From Capronia americana (Eukaryota; Ascomycota; Eurotiomycetes; Chaetothyriales; Herpotrichiellaceae): a stretch of 64,000 nt of DNA. The translations under genes and the position numbers were made by a program. Location: positions 434,001 through 498,000 of the forward strand of contig JADWQD010000010.1 in NCBI GenBank assembly GCA_016110215.1. Reading direction: 5' to 3'. A model generated the notes under the pieces. It had not been told where the DNA came from. It saw only the letters and a list, made by a program, of their open reading frames with translations, and did not search any database. This document shows positions 43,601 through 53,187 of the stretch, one piece after another (the first letter of the stretch is position 1; every line of letters starts with the position of its first letter).

Positions 43601-45128
43601 CGGAGCCAGCGCTTGATTTGGCAGCTTTCGAATCCGGTTGAGCTGCTAGTTCCTGGTCTGCGGAGGAGGGAGCCACTCCAACACTGGCAGATACGGACAC
43701 GAGCACCGTTTCATCGATAGCTCTGGAGCTCTTGGCCGGTAGTGGTGCAGGTGTAGATGGACCAGCTGAGGCCGCCCCAGAGATGTTGCGCAGCGACTTC
43801 TTGGGATCAGCCTGGTGAGGCAGCACGTCCTTATTCTCGCCCTGATTTGTCGACGAGACGAGCGACCGCTTCTTCATTAGCTCTTGGTAGGCGATGATGG
43901 GCAATCGGCGGCGGTAAGTGTAGTCGGCGATGGGAATCGTTGAACGGGTGTTGGTGAACGCTGGGAGCTTTGGTGGCTGCGGCGATGGCCCCGACGCCCG
44001 CTTCAACGTTGTCCCTCCGACTGGCACTTGTTCTTCGACTGCGTCGACGTACTCTCTGTCGTCAGCTTGGTCCTCCTCTTGGCGCCCGATGTTGACAAGT
44101 TGACGTTCAATGACTGAGGCCAACGATTCGAGCGTCCGAACAATAGCCTTGACTTCGTCGATCGGGCCGACCGGTGACGACTCCACCTGTGGCCCCGCCC
44201 CAGAGACAGCCTCGATGGCAAGCTGAGGGGTCCTTTCCTGTGTGGCGAACCAGCCAAGGCGTTGCAGGATGGTAGCGAAACGAGGAGCGTACCGGACGGT
44301 CAACTTACGATGTCTCCTTGTCATTCCTGGGCGCCACACGTTGAGAAGTTTGACGCCCATGAGGACGAACCCCAGCGTCTGTGGGCGAACCGGCAAAAAT
44401 CGAATAAGCGGGCCGAAGAGCGTGTTTCGCAGACCCCAGAAGAAGTTTAGCTTTCTTCTTGCGGACTCGACAAAAGGCTTGAGCCTGCTGTCTTGGAGGG
44501 CATGGATGAATAAAGCAGGCAGTGCCCATTTCGAAGAAGTTGTGTTGAGGTAAGTCGAGTCAGGTGTAGGAATGTTAACACCCAAGGTGAAATCAGGGTA
44601 TGTGGTCGGATCTGTGACGGGCGAAGTTGTCTTCGTGGAAGCGGGGAAGGTAAAGCCCTGAAAGTTTTCTTCCACGTCTGCAAGGCGAACAATAACCTCT
44701 GTACCGACAAGTGTGCCGTTGTCATCAACCTCTGCAACGATGACTTTAGGCACAGGCAGGGAGCCAGAGAAGAGGGCAACCGTCTCGGGAGGATCGAATT
44801 CGAAGATTGTGTAAAAAGTGCGAGGCGCATCTTGCGTGAGAGAAGGGAGGAGATCAGTCTGTGCCGCGGTAGGTGTGTTGTCTGCGGTGGTGGTCGGTCT
44901 CATCCAGGAGTCCTCAAAGACCTCTTCGTCGCTACCTATGGCGGGTACTTCTTGCTCGTATTCTCTGCCTGATCGGAGCAAGTTGAGGCCAACGAAAGTG
45001 GCACCGCCCATGAGACTAAGCGTCCCTACGATGAGTTCGGGATGGTTGTAGAAGTCCGGCCATGCGCCGACCGCACCAAGGAGACTGAGGAGGGAGAGCA
45101 GGACAACTGTGAAATTGAGGTGCCGCAT
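40686..45128 (-). CDS. Large membrane protein with a duplicated unknown domain (unknown function)
   Basis: This is an intronless frame of 1480 residues. The N-terminus has a signal-peptide-like segment (MRHLNFTVVLLSLLSLLGAVGA) and, ten residues later, a hydrophobic stretch (LIVGTLSLMGGATFVGLNLL, about 33-52). A lumenal-type region with NTT/NGT sites follows, and a further hydrophobic stretch lies near residue 255. From about 400 the protein is mostly disordered, with three GSDPQPQ-type repeats. Two copies of a 60-residue helical domain are then seen (DNA about 43240-43450 and 42900-43095) sharing HRL...GV...FLD.(F/Y)G...W...ATxTA. The C-terminal half is Gln/Pro-rich and low-complexity. No known domain is recognised. 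The size, single exon and same-strand position resemble the coiled-coil gene at 30-34 kb. Confidence 0.8.
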   Translation of the reverse strand: MRHLNFTVVLLSLLSLLGAVGAWPDFYNHPELIVGTLSLMGGATFVGLNLLRSGREYEQEVPAIGSDEEVFEDSWMRPTTTADNTPTAAQTDLLPSLTQDAPRTFYTIFEFDPPETVALFSGSLPVPKVIVAEVDDNGTLVGTEVIVRLADVEENFQGFTFPASTKTTSPVTDPTTYPDFTLGVNIPTPDSTYLNTTSSKWALPALFIHALQDSRLKPFVESARRKLNFFWGLRNTLFGPLIRFLPVRPQTLGFVLMGVKLLNVWRPGMTRRHRKLTVRYAPRFATILQRLGWFATQERTPQLAIEAVSGAGPQVESSPVGPIDEVKAIVRTLESLASVIERQLVNIGRQEEDQADDREYVDAVEEQVPVGGTTLKRASGPSPQPPKLPAFTNTRSTIPIADYTYRRRLPIIAYQELMKKRSLVSSTNQGENKDVLPHQADPKKSLRNISGAASAGPSTPAPLPAKSSRAIDETVLVSVSASVGVAPSSADQELAAQPDSKAAKSSAGSDPQPQSKEAEIEKAEARSTTGSDPKPQLDEAEIKKRKGKSTTGSDPQPQLEDDSRRYRVESLAHRLQEECGVKGADPAQLHRFLDFFGLWEAVNDIQAKNLHDQWLGFQTAEEKQQATVTAYRAVSIKAESSSAVKNVGASTDSERPAVATAVSQSSNVAPPPPKINSAQRLLLKDQVRHRLKKDFGVNDANSKDVEQFLDIYGWHKLSLESLNEVCVAWLVWEAEEAAKATAAPSDLQSHAPAVASEGEQTAVSIEKPASTEVLSKSASSETVDDVEDGTNADGKRKLGKPKEDLPPMSHVEDDSDDDSDDDQHGPPHPPPSSGAVVAGTSSAETKPVEERDNTAPASGGGNGSGNNEASTRSAAPAHVIAASQRPVFNGFQFNVQSRLPERPVFQVSGEDKIFNIIPDAVGASAHRRSALRNREHDAGEAQPRLKPRGRARIAENFDGSPVADTRHFGTQEPPARIQRAAEMDIDAEGQEATGAPVPVAAQPASVQSFPAIPEFSAEMEGVGNCDLHKEMEGVELGVICLAGPGDQQQQSTMSHQQPDQDGTLYNVVPPFGEPLVQDQEETMVEEQRPSNAALFEIPPSQVTGYQTQLSQYDPHSWPTLDTTEWNNPGAIDEQDRQRQQQPQQQPMILQGQDWADPDDFFNSIGLSPNATEPRLNVDLVGEMPEIRALLDSLHPTDRTEYDPNHPHAGMQGVEMNSPALGAHGPQDAPEAAPTPVHPAAGDLPYGNPSECAVAQPQARDFVDELSGMIPEAPASTSQPAMSPMDRAKLQAALESLRSASFQNNADRLQGSPHPYGEPIIDDRTDEEREWGVPPENSSKQYEGHVRRIMLMPKSRLMVHQATTPQPNPFPNLLRPQSNTPINPEDIQIPEALAAALQLGHNQAQQAGISGHAQQLTRPHESHASGELNPAPGRGSEGPHPPATHSSHREDISFEDSAENYLHDSPEEETMKREAEEYSRL
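42900..43450 (-). repeat. Internal duplication of a 60-residue helical domain
   Basis: Copy A begins RVESLAHRLQEECGV and contains HRFLDFFGLW and LHDQWLGF. Copy B begins LKDQVRHRLKKDFGV and contains EQFLDIYGWH and VCVAWLVW. Both end in a similar AT-TA tail. The matching positions are hydrophobic or structural, which suggests a folded unit rather than low-complexity drift. Confidence 0.6.
43490..43640 (-). repeat. Triple repeat of a GSDPQPQ-containing unit
   Basis: Three consecutive units of about 20-25 residues carry S-(T/A)-G-SDP-(Q/K)-PQ followed by an EAEI-(E/K)-K segment. At the DNA level the copies are clearly related, so the duplication is fairly recent. Confidence 0.65.
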
Positions 45129-46628
45129 CGTGGCGGTATTATGTTCTTCTTGATGCTGGAAAGCGGTAAGGGGAGGGGGGAAAGGTAAGTGCTACTGCTT
45201 TGCTGTTGAAGGCCCACTTGGACCCAAACAGTGAGTGCGGTTACGGACGGGGAATGGGAGGCAAAGGAGTGTGATTCTTGAGCTTTCAGCAAGTTGAGGT
45301 CCTGCCAAAAAAAGGAAAGATGAGAATGTGTCTATCTCTATCTGTTCCGACAATCGAGTCTGGCGGGTAAGAGAGATGATGTTGGTGTTTGTGTTGTTGT
45401 GCCTTTTCACTTGGTAGGAAGATTCAGACGAAGGAGGAAGAAGGCCTACAAAAGAGCGACCGAAGAAAACTATCCTTGTTGCGGAGTTGTTGCTCGCTGT
45501 GAATGCGAAAGTTTTCGCGATTTATTGTGTCGGGAAGTCGAAGTGAATGTATGGGTGAGGCAGTCGTTCAGTCCGGTCGGCCGACACGCATTGTCGAGGG
45601 ATTCGTATGGTAGTTTTGAGAGGATTTCCTGAGAAGCAAGGAACGGCAGTGGAACATGCAGGTATGGAAGGGAATGCCGCTCGAGAGATCTGGCTCTCTT
45701 TTACGTTTGTTGTCACAAGTATAGGTAGGTATGATATAAGCTCGCAATGGCGACGAGGCTGAGTGGCTCAGGAGGAAGGGGGATGCGGAAACGCAGTCTC
45801 CCAACTACATGTTGGATGATGGTGAATCTACATAGAACGCGAGCCATTGTTGATTGCTCCAGATGCCTTGCACCGACAAAGCGAGGCTAATCTATTTCCG
45901 CAGCGTCTCTGCTTTGTTTTTATCTTGTGCTTATTGTTTGATGTTGCTTGTTCGTTGTTGCGAGGCACAAGGACCGGCCAGTTCGTTGTGGGTGGCCAAC
46001 CAATCAGACACGCTATTCGCGCCGGTACTGAAATTACAGGTAAACGAAAGGCTGTGCGTACTGGTTCCGATCAAACATGGTATTCCCAAATACATCACAT
46101 TACCTAGAACGCCCTCCTCGCGTCTTTTGAAGATCCCAGCTTACCCCGTACGAGTAGCTGCACAGAGCACGAGGTATGACATCAATTTGCTTCAGCTTGG
46201 CGATCGTCAGGTTCGCCCTCAGGCTCAGGCTTGCCGTCTGGCATGTGAGAATTCTCGGACCCTCGAAAAGGCAATACGGCGTTGAAAACCTGTTTTCAAG
46301 GTTCAGCTCACACGATACTCGTAGTGGTTATGATATGATAATTATGATGCCAGCACTGCTTTGACGTGTGACCGTCGCAAGTCCTGTTACTTATATCAAG
46401 CGCCGCAGTTCCTTGGAAAAAGATTCCGTGTCTCCTTGGATACATACACATTGCTCTACATTTTTTTTATACGCCTTACACCTGCAATTTACTGCTCGTA
46501 CCGAATTCTAGTCTCAGAGCCACATCCGCAGCCACAGCCACAGCCACAGCATTTCGCAATCTCCCCTACTTAGTACACATTCGCGGACGAAAGCTCACCT
46601 GCACAAATACCAGTACCCCGTATCCAAA
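45129..46628. other. Divergent promoter region, no gene seen
   Basis: The 1.5 kb lie between the start of the large membrane protein and a small plus-strand gene. No recognisable protein is encoded. The last 250 bp before 46629 are pyrimidine-rich and look like a fungal promoter and leader. Confidence 0.5.
46520..46550. repeat. Microsatellite (CCACAG)n
   Basis: Four or so CCACAG/CCACAT-type hexamers lie in the leader of the small gene that starts at 46629. Confidence 0.7.
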
Positions 46629-46961
46629 ATGTCCGAGGACGCCGGCTTTTTCAAGAAAACATCCGAAGCGGTCGCCAGCGCGGGAGCCTCCGTCGCAGGT
46701 GCGGTGAGCGGGTCGCTGTCCATGAACGCCGGGGCCAGCCACAAGAAGACAACGACCACGAGGACACGGGTCCCAGCAGACCAGCTGCAACAGCAGCAGC
46801 AGCAGCAAATACTTGCCAATGGCGGGGCGGGACAGCCTGCTCAGGGCCGCATTACTGATGGGGGCAAGGGACAACAGAAGAGGCTGACGCAGCAGGAGGC
46901 AGATGCGCTGTATCAGGAACGGATCGAGGATGAGTATGCAAAGAGGGAGGGCGGTGCTTGA
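46629..46961 (+). CDS. Small disordered protein, 110 residues (unknown function)
   Basis: A single-exon frame opens with an ATG in good context (CAAAATGTCC). The sequence is Ala/Gly/Ser/Thr-rich at the N-terminus (SEAVASAGASVAGAVSG). It has a run of seven Gln encoded by CAG repeats near residue 54 and ends in a charged helix (QEADALYQERIEDEYAKREGG). No domain is recognised. A similar charged C-terminal helix is common in small conserved fungal proteins, and the composition and codon use look coding. It is probably cytosolic or nuclear. A non-coding alternative cannot be excluded without transcript data. Confidence 0.65.
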   Translation: MSEDAGFFKKTSEAVASAGASVAGAVSGSLSMNAGASHKKTTTTRTRVPADQLQQQQQQQILANGGAGQPAQGRITDGGKGQQKRLTQQEADALYQERIEDEYAKREGGA

Positions 46962-47355
46962 GAGGTGGATTGGAAGAAATTCTGCCTGCATACCCTCATA
47001 CATGTACGCTATTTAATTCACGAGGAGGGCGTGTAGGAGCGGAGGGGTCGGAGTAGAGCTGCAGCAGGAGCAGGAGCCAGTTCTGGTCAACTTCAGTGTA
47101 CTCTCTACAGTGACTATGGGTAGGGTTGAGGTGAATTACTCATGTTCTATCTCTTGGGGCATGGATGCGAGAAGCATAGACGCTGCCAACATGCCACCAT
47201 GGTGCTCGGACTCTTACAGCTGGTGCTTCTACTGCGGAGTGACATCACTTCAGAGGCAAATCTTCGGGAACAGCCCGTGGATTCCTCCAAAGGTCGGAAA
47301 ATCCATAGTCAGAACGTCTTTGCGTGCATGATCATAGATCGTCATAGCCTTCACT
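46962..47355. other. Short intergenic region
   Basis: The 394 bp lie between two plus-strand genes. Nothing specific is seen. It must contain the 3'UTR of the small gene and the promoter of the DUF4202 gene. Confidence 0.5.
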
Positions 47356-47955
47356 ATGGCTCTCGATGTCACTAGAGCCTTGGAGCTCATAGACACAGCT
47401 CACAAAGAAGACCCCAACGTCGTCGAAACCAATGGGGAGACCATACCCTACGAGCTCCATTACGCCCAGAAGATGACCAAGTTCCTCGACCTCCATACGC
47501 CGAACGCTGATCCCCTCCTCGTGACGGCCGCTCGGGCGCAGCATTTCCGCCGATGGGAGATACCGCGAGACAGTTACCCGCGTACGAAAGCCGGATACTT
47601 CGCATGGCGCACGTTTCTGAAGAAATGGCAGGCCGAACAGGTCAAGAAGATATGCTTGGACTGCTCGTACAGCGAGGAAGAGGCCAGCAAGGTGGCAGCT
47701 CTGATCGCGAAGGAGGATGTTAAGAAAGGAGAAGGCAAGGGCGACGCAGACGCACAGGTCATTGAAGATGTCGCGTGTCTGGTGTTTCTGGACGATCAGT
47801 TCGACGAGTTTGAGAAGGGCCATGACGAGGAGAAGATCATCTCGATACTGCAAAAGACGTGGGTCAAGATGGGGGAGAGAGGACACGAGTTGGCGTTGAA
47901 GATGGATCTGAGCGAAAGGGCGAAGCAGCTGGTGGGCAAGGCGCTGGCCGGATAG
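47356..47955 (+). CDS. DUF4202 family protein
   Basis: This is an uncharacterised but widely conserved family found in fungi and bacteria. The gene is one exon, 199 residues, which is the usual size. Features that fit include the N-terminal helix ALELIDTAHKEDPN, ELHYAQKMTKFLD, the conserved ARAQHFRRWEIPRDSYP segment, and AGYFAWRTFLKKWQAEQ. The C-terminal half contains ACLVFLDDQFDEF and ends in a helix. The spaced His and Asp residues and all-helical look recall HD-type hydrolases, but this is only an impression. No signal peptide or membrane segment. Function unknown. Confidence 0.88.
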   Translation: MALDVTRALELIDTAHKEDPNVVETNGETIPYELHYAQKMTKFLDLHTPNADPLLVTAARAQHFRRWEIPRDSYPRTKAGYFAWRTFLKKWQAEQVKKICLDCSYSEEEASKVAALIAKEDVKKGEGKGDADAQVIEDVACLVFLDDQFDEFEKGHDEEKIISILQKTWVKMGERGHELALKMDLSERAKQLVGKALAG

Positions 47956-48306
47956 GAAGCCTCGTCAGTCGGGGACAGCGAACCTGCGATTACTAGGGAC
48001 CATTGGGCCCGCCAATAATCCTGGGACAGTCGCTCTCAGAGCAAACCTTCCCACCGTCTCGATGCGACGGGACGATGCAAGGCTGAGCATTCGAACGAGC
48101 CTAACTCGTACCGCCGCGCTTCGTCCAACTTCGTCCCACCTGTTCGCGGGTGTGCATCGGTCAGATTGCGGGGAGGTTGCAGACTGGATCTCCGCGTTGC
48201 GGACCCCGCGAAACCACCGTCCCTCCTTTATATACAGAACGAAAACTCAACGCAAAAGAGTGCCCTGTCTTGGTATCCTTCGCCCGGACGGTATCCTCTG
48301 ATCAAG
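47956..48306. other. Short intergenic region
   Basis: The 351 bp lie upstream of the amidohydrolase. A TATATA-like element (TTTATATACAG, near 48228) lies about 75 bp before the start codon and could be its TATA box. Confidence 0.5.
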
Positions 48307-49407
48307 ATGTCTCCATACGGCAAAATCGACTGCCATTCCCACTACCTGCCCGCGTATGTCCACTCTCACCTCAAGCACTGACCGCAGCTGACAGCAGGGC
48401 AGTGAATATCGGAAAGCCCTCGCCGAGAACGGCCATGCCAATCCAGATGGCATGCCCGCGATTCCAGTATGCCAACGTGTCTCCAGACTGCCGTGCCCTT
48501 GCTAACGCGCGACCAGGAATGGAGCGAGGAAAGCCACCTGGAAATGATGAAGTCGGTCAACGTGACCAAATCCATCCTCAGCATCAGCTCACCCGGCGTT
48601 CACCTCAAAGCGGGCGACCACCAACTGGCACGGAAACTTGCTAGACATGTCAACGAAGTCGGCGCTGACCTCAAGAAGCGGAGGCCAGATCAATTTGGGT
48701 TCTTTGCTTCCTTGCCTTTGTCGGATGTCGAGGGCTGTCTGCACGAAATCCCTTACGCGCTGGATCATCTCAATGCCGATGGGTTTGTGGTCCTGACCAA
48801 CTTCCACGGCTCCTACCTCGGCCACAGCGACTTTGACGCCATCTTTGACGAATTGAATCGGAGGAAGGCGATCGTCTTCATGCATCCTACCACACCCTGC
48901 TTGTCGTCCGGCACGGCAGCGACGCCGCTCCCGCAATTCCCACGGCCAATGTTCGAGTTCCTCTTCGACACGGCACGGGCGGTCATCAACCTGTTCCTCT
49001 CTGGCACGGTCAAGCGTTGTCCGAATATCACCTTCCTTGTGCCGCATGTGGGGGGCACATTTCCACCATTGATCAATCGCTTCGCCAGTGTCGCGCCATT
49101 TATGAACTTGGGCGGTGCTGCCAGTGAGATCACTCCAGCGTGGGTCAAAGAAAGACTGAACACGCAGTTCTACTTCGACACTGCCGGGTGGGCGTTTCCA
49201 GAGCAGATAAAGGGGTTGCTGGAGTATGTCACCGTGGACAGGATGCTGTATGGGAGCGACTTTCCTTACACACCGCTGCGGGGTGTTCAGGCGTTGTCAA
49301 AGGAGCATGACGACCACCTTTCGAGCGTGTTTCCCAGTAAGGAGGATACGGAGAAGCTGTGTAGCAAGAACGCTGTCAAGCTTTTGAGTCAACGAGCACA
49401 GCTGTGA
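48307..49407 (+). CDS. ACMSD-type amidohydrolase / decarboxylase, three exons
   Basis: The protein has 333 residues in exons 48307-48353, 48403-48466 and 48517-49407. The introns are 49 and 50 bp and the frames join. It belongs to the amidohydrolase-2 family (TIM barrel). The metal ligands are visible: IDCHSHYLP (His10, His12), the strand ending in VFMHPT, the conserved VPHVGGTFP, and the late Asp in YGSDFPYTP. This set marks zinc-dependent decarboxylases such as aminocarboxymuconate-semialdehyde decarboxylase, gamma-resorcylate and other hydroxybenzoate decarboxylases. The actual substrate, presumably an aromatic or dienoic carboxylate, cannot be told. It is likely cytosolic. For the second exon I chose the second of two nearby acceptors (GCAG at 48402), because it restores PAEYRKAL in frame. 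Confidence 0.88.
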
Positions 49408-49857
49408 AGGGAATGGATGGATACGACATAGGGACATTAAGACAATGAATTTGAAAGCCGTCTCGCGATCTAAGATCCCGCCTCAGGAGCTGGATATACT
49501 GGGATAAAGTTAACTCGCCCCATGGCGCACTGATCACCCTTCATTGTATCAAGCCGAACTCGTGACAAGGCTTGGATGATGTCTCCTGTGCGCCCGGGGA
49601 AATGATCCGACAGTCCCAAGCCCCTCACTGCCCCTGGCCAGCCGCCAATAAACGCCAGGTTGCTGTCGTCAGAAGATGCTCGGTGAAGTCATCGTGGCAT
49701 CAGAATCAACAAATGTCTGGGTCGCGCGCGAGATATATTCTTCTGGGTACGCTCTGGCGTTTTGATCGTTGAACGCAGCCAGACTCGGTCCAAACCAGAT
49801 CTCGAACTCGCGCCTCAAAATCATTGACCGCACGAGAACGACCTACCCTCATTCAAG
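49408..49857. other. Intergenic region
   Basis: In these 450 bp no gene is seen. The part near 49730-49850 should be the promoter and leader of the next small gene. Confidence 0.5.
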
Positions 49858-50247
49858 ATGACGGACGCAAACGTAGGAAAGACAGATACCTCACCAGCCG
49901 GCCTAAACCCAGACACGGGCGCCACAGGCAATACGGGTTCACACTCCGAGCTCTTCGGGCTGCAAGGACAGAAGAGAGCGTCAACCACAGCCGGCGCTGG
50001 AGCAGGATCGGGGGTGATCGGTACCAGCGGTCACTCTGGAGCAGCAGGCAAAGGAACCAACGACGACTTTGCGCAGACCGCCCAAACAGCAGGCATTGCA
50101 GGCGTGGCAGAGGGTGGGAAGAGCAGTGCCATTTCTGGGTCTGGCGGAGAATCATTTACTCCAAGTCAAGGAACTGGAGATGTACGGCCAGCAGGTGAAG
50201 CCACTGGGGAGAAAAAGCTCCTCGACAAGTTGAATCCGTTGAAATGA
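49858..50247 (+). CDS. Small glycine-rich disordered protein, 129 residues
   Basis: A single exon starts at an ATG in good context (TTCAAGATGAC). The chain is Gly/Ser/Ala/Thr-rich, without hydrophobic segments, and ends in the short basic-hydrophobic tail KKLLDKLNPLK. A similar LLDKLNP-type tail occurs, to my recollection, in small stress- or conidiation-associated hydrophilic proteins of filamentous fungi. That resemblance is the only functional hint. No domain, signal peptide or enzyme motif is visible. It lies between the amidohydrolase and WHI2 with no sign of co-regulation. Confidence 0.72.
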   Translation: MTDANVGKTDTSPAGLNPDTGATGNTGSHSELFGLQGQKRASTTAGAGAGSGVIGTSGHSGAAGKGTNDDFAQTAQTAGIAGVAEGGKSSAISGSGGESFTPSQGTGDVRPAGEATGEKKLLDKLNPLK

Positions 50248-50979
50248 TGACCGGTCGAGGCTGAGTTGGAGCGATCGCAGCGATCGTCGGTACAGGGGAA
50301 GAAGCCTGGTGGAGGATCAGTGAACGGACAGACTATGATATCCAGGAAGACGTGGGAGAGTACGAAGAGCCTTGTTGGCATTGCAGAACACGGCCTACAT
50401 AACTTAAGAAAATATCAATCAAATATAGAAAAGAAAGCTGCAACTGCTCCCATTTACGACGTGGGCCCAGTCGGTCGTAGCTCTTACCTGCACGGAGTCT
50501 AAGCAGTCCTTTAACTGGAACGGGGATGAAAGGGCGCTAAATGGCAAGCGCGAGGGCCGGGGCCAGTTAAACGCGGCGCCCAAGGACTGGTAGGCGCCAG
50601 GCGGCCCGCTGGGCGCCTGTAAGCAACAACAATGGACAATCCCATCTAGGAACCGGGCATGGACAGACCAACCTCAAGTCCGTCCGATTCCTGCAGCTCA
50701 TGTCTAATTCAAACCACCTTTCGCATCAACTGTTCAGCTCAATGAGATTCAAACATCGTTCCACCACGCCATTACACCGATGACCTCCTCGACCTGACTG
50801 CTACACTACGAACAGAGTGTGTTGAACAAGATCAATCTGCCGCCCAACTCCATCCACCGCGTCCGCGCTTGTCCTTCGCTCAATCTCAAATTGCGCTTGA
50901 CATTGGCCGGTTAATTACTTGCTGCACGGCTGCGGCGCCCAATCACTCACATTGTCACTCCCGGATTCTCGTCAACAAG
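50248..50979. other. Region between a small gene and WHI2; may contain the WHI2 first exon
   Basis: No complete gene is visible. An ATG at 50659 followed by a donor-like GTCCGT at 50678 could form a 19-bp first exon (MDRPTS) that joins the WHI2 exon at 50980 in the right phase. The resulting 302-bp intron would be long for this genome, so this is only a candidate. Confidence 0.35.
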
Positions 50980-52588
50980 GCTCGCCCACCACGGCGTTGT
51001 CGACGTTCAACAACGCTCTCGACAACGACTACGAAGACAAGATCTATCTTGCTCCGCCGCCGCACACCCCAAGGTCCGAAGCGTCATCATCGAGTCCTCC
51101 GTCTCCGCGACCGCCTCCCTTCTCCTCCCTCTACTTTCCCACTGACGCCGAGCTCGACCAGATCAGAGCCACTGTCACCGAGGCTGGTTGCGATTCGCTT
51201 CTAGCCACTGCTCCGGCACCCTCCTTCGAGGAGGCTCTTGCCGAAGACGAAGCCGAGTCCAAGGCCGAGCGCGAAACCAAGGCTGCTCTCCCACCGGACA
51301 CTAAGGCTCAGTCTTCCTCCGGTAAGGCGCTAGACGACGGAGAGCCACCTCCTCCCTACACCGAAGGCTCCAGCCCTCTAGATTCGTTTACCTACGTCAT
51401 GGCGGCAGCGGGTGGTGCAGCAAGTATCATTACACAAGTTCAACAGACAGGCCCGCCAATCAATACACTGGGAGGTAAGCTCGGAAAGGCTCTTGCTTGA
51501 AAGCTGTAGATATTGACACCATGTTCAGCAGGAGAAGCAGCGGCCGATGAGCACATTACATTGGATTTGAGGTTGGTTTCCCGCGGCAAGGCTTCGGGCG
51601 CAGACAGGCCGCTGACTGTTCGTGCAGAGGGACACATTTCACCCTATCTCGTGATGAGCTCTTGACCCTGCCCGAATTTGTCTTGTTGTCATTATTTCCC
51701 AATGGCCTCCTTCCTGACGGCCACATGAACTCGTTTCATGAAGGCGACGTCTATCCGGTCGACGTACGTTCTGCCCAGACCCCACATCCTATCACAGTTC
51801 TGAGCAACCCTTATATCTATATTGGAGACATAACTTATACTTCACAGTATGACCCTGCTTCCCTCCAGTATATGTTAAACTTCTTCCGAGATGTTGCCCA
51901 ATCAATACCTTCCAGCTCCCCATCACCCACTACTCCACCTGAGCATGACCCGATCTCAATCGAGCCGCTGCAAGGCTCTACCAAAGATATGCTCCAAGAT
52001 CGGGCAGGAATCATAGTGCTGAGGGAAGATCTCGACTTCTATGTCATACCGCCTCGAGCGGACATCGAGCAGCCAGAAATGACCGAGGTCAAGCGAGCGG
52101 CTGGAAAATCATTGCTTAAACAGGATGGTATCTTCTCGGGCCTTAAGCGGAGTGAGGAGGCTGGCACTACTGAGCAACATCTGATCGAAATGCTGACTGC
52201 TGGGTACGTCCTTGAATAATGAGTCGATTGATAATTTACTGACCGAACCAGCGGCTTCAACCATGATGACACATGGGGTCATCGAGCAGGCGAACCCAAT
52301 AAAGCAGTCATTTGCAGCTTGGCCCTTGCCAGACTACGGACAGACATCAAGGGCGATCTCGCGGGCAGCAATGTTGTCGGCATGGCTCAAAAGCTGTTGC
52401 TATTCTGGCGCAAACCCGCCCGAAGGTGCTGGTGGGAAGGTGTCGAATTGACGGATGTGGAGGGTGTGCAGGGCAGGTTGAAGGTGTGGATTCGGAGAGT
52501 CTGGACTTTGGAGATGGTAAGCCATCCTGATCAGACGTGACGTGGTATCTTGCTGACATTGTGGCAGAGTGTTATCGGCCTACGGTGA
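50980..52588 (+). CDS. WHI2: WHI2-like protein (5' end unresolved)
   Basis: Whi2 is a BTB-like growth and stress regulator that in yeast works with the Psr1/Psr2 phosphatases and restrains TORC1. The exons are about 50980-51474, 51529-51571, 51628-51763, 51848-52203, 52252-52516 and 52568-52588, about 438 residues in total. After a disordered Pro/Ser-rich N-terminus, the BTB-like core reads LRGTHFTLSRDELLTLPEFV, LLSLFPNGLLPDG, EGDVYPVD and YDPASLQYMLNFFRDV. The C-terminal part (LLKQDGIFSGLKRS, LLLFWRKPARRCWWEGVEL) is also typical. The third intron (51764-51847) is 84 bp, a multiple of three, with no stop. Retention would insert 28 residues, but splicing restores the conserved VDYDP. The frame has no ATG before residue 140, so the start lies in an upstream exon not securely found. 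The donor at 51572 (GTTGGT) is unusual. Confidence 0.75.
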
Positions 52589-53187
52589 CCTCATTCGATC
52601 TGTTGCGTTGAACAGTTACCTTTTGTTTTGAGCGTCCAACCAAAATCGAAAATCGCATCACACTATTCTTGCGCGGGGAGACACTCTTAGGGTACAGGAA
52701 ATGCGGGTATGGAAATGGCATATGTGGGCAGCCGATACAGTGTTGGGGACCCTCTACAGCGAGTTGTGTCTGAGAAGGAGACGGGAGCCGTGATTCACGG
52801 CCGGGCGCAACCTGAAGCATCGGCTCAACCAGGCTTCTCGGATGAAGAGAAAGAGAGGACTCCCACGACACTATTACTCTGCTTGAATATTGCGCCGCTG
52901 TAGAAATTGAGAAGCCTGATGGCTATATACGCAAACAAATGTAGTTCAGGGTTAGCCCTAGAGCTTACAGGGCGGCGGGGCCAGTTGTCCAAATCGGGAT
53001 GAGTCGCGAACAGATTTCACTTTACTTCAAAGGGCAAGTCGCGACCGTGAACACTCGTGGAGGCTACTTGTTATTTTGTCCTTGCGCCATTCGATAATTG
53101 TCTTTATTAAAAAGCAGTCGCTTTTGCGTGTAATTCATTGTCTCACTCGCTTAACCATGCCATAGTGCTATCCTCTCTCGAGACACC
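52589..53187. other. Intergenic region
   Basis: The 600 bp hold the WHI2 3' flank and the SNF5 promoter. No gene is seen. Confidence 0.5.
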
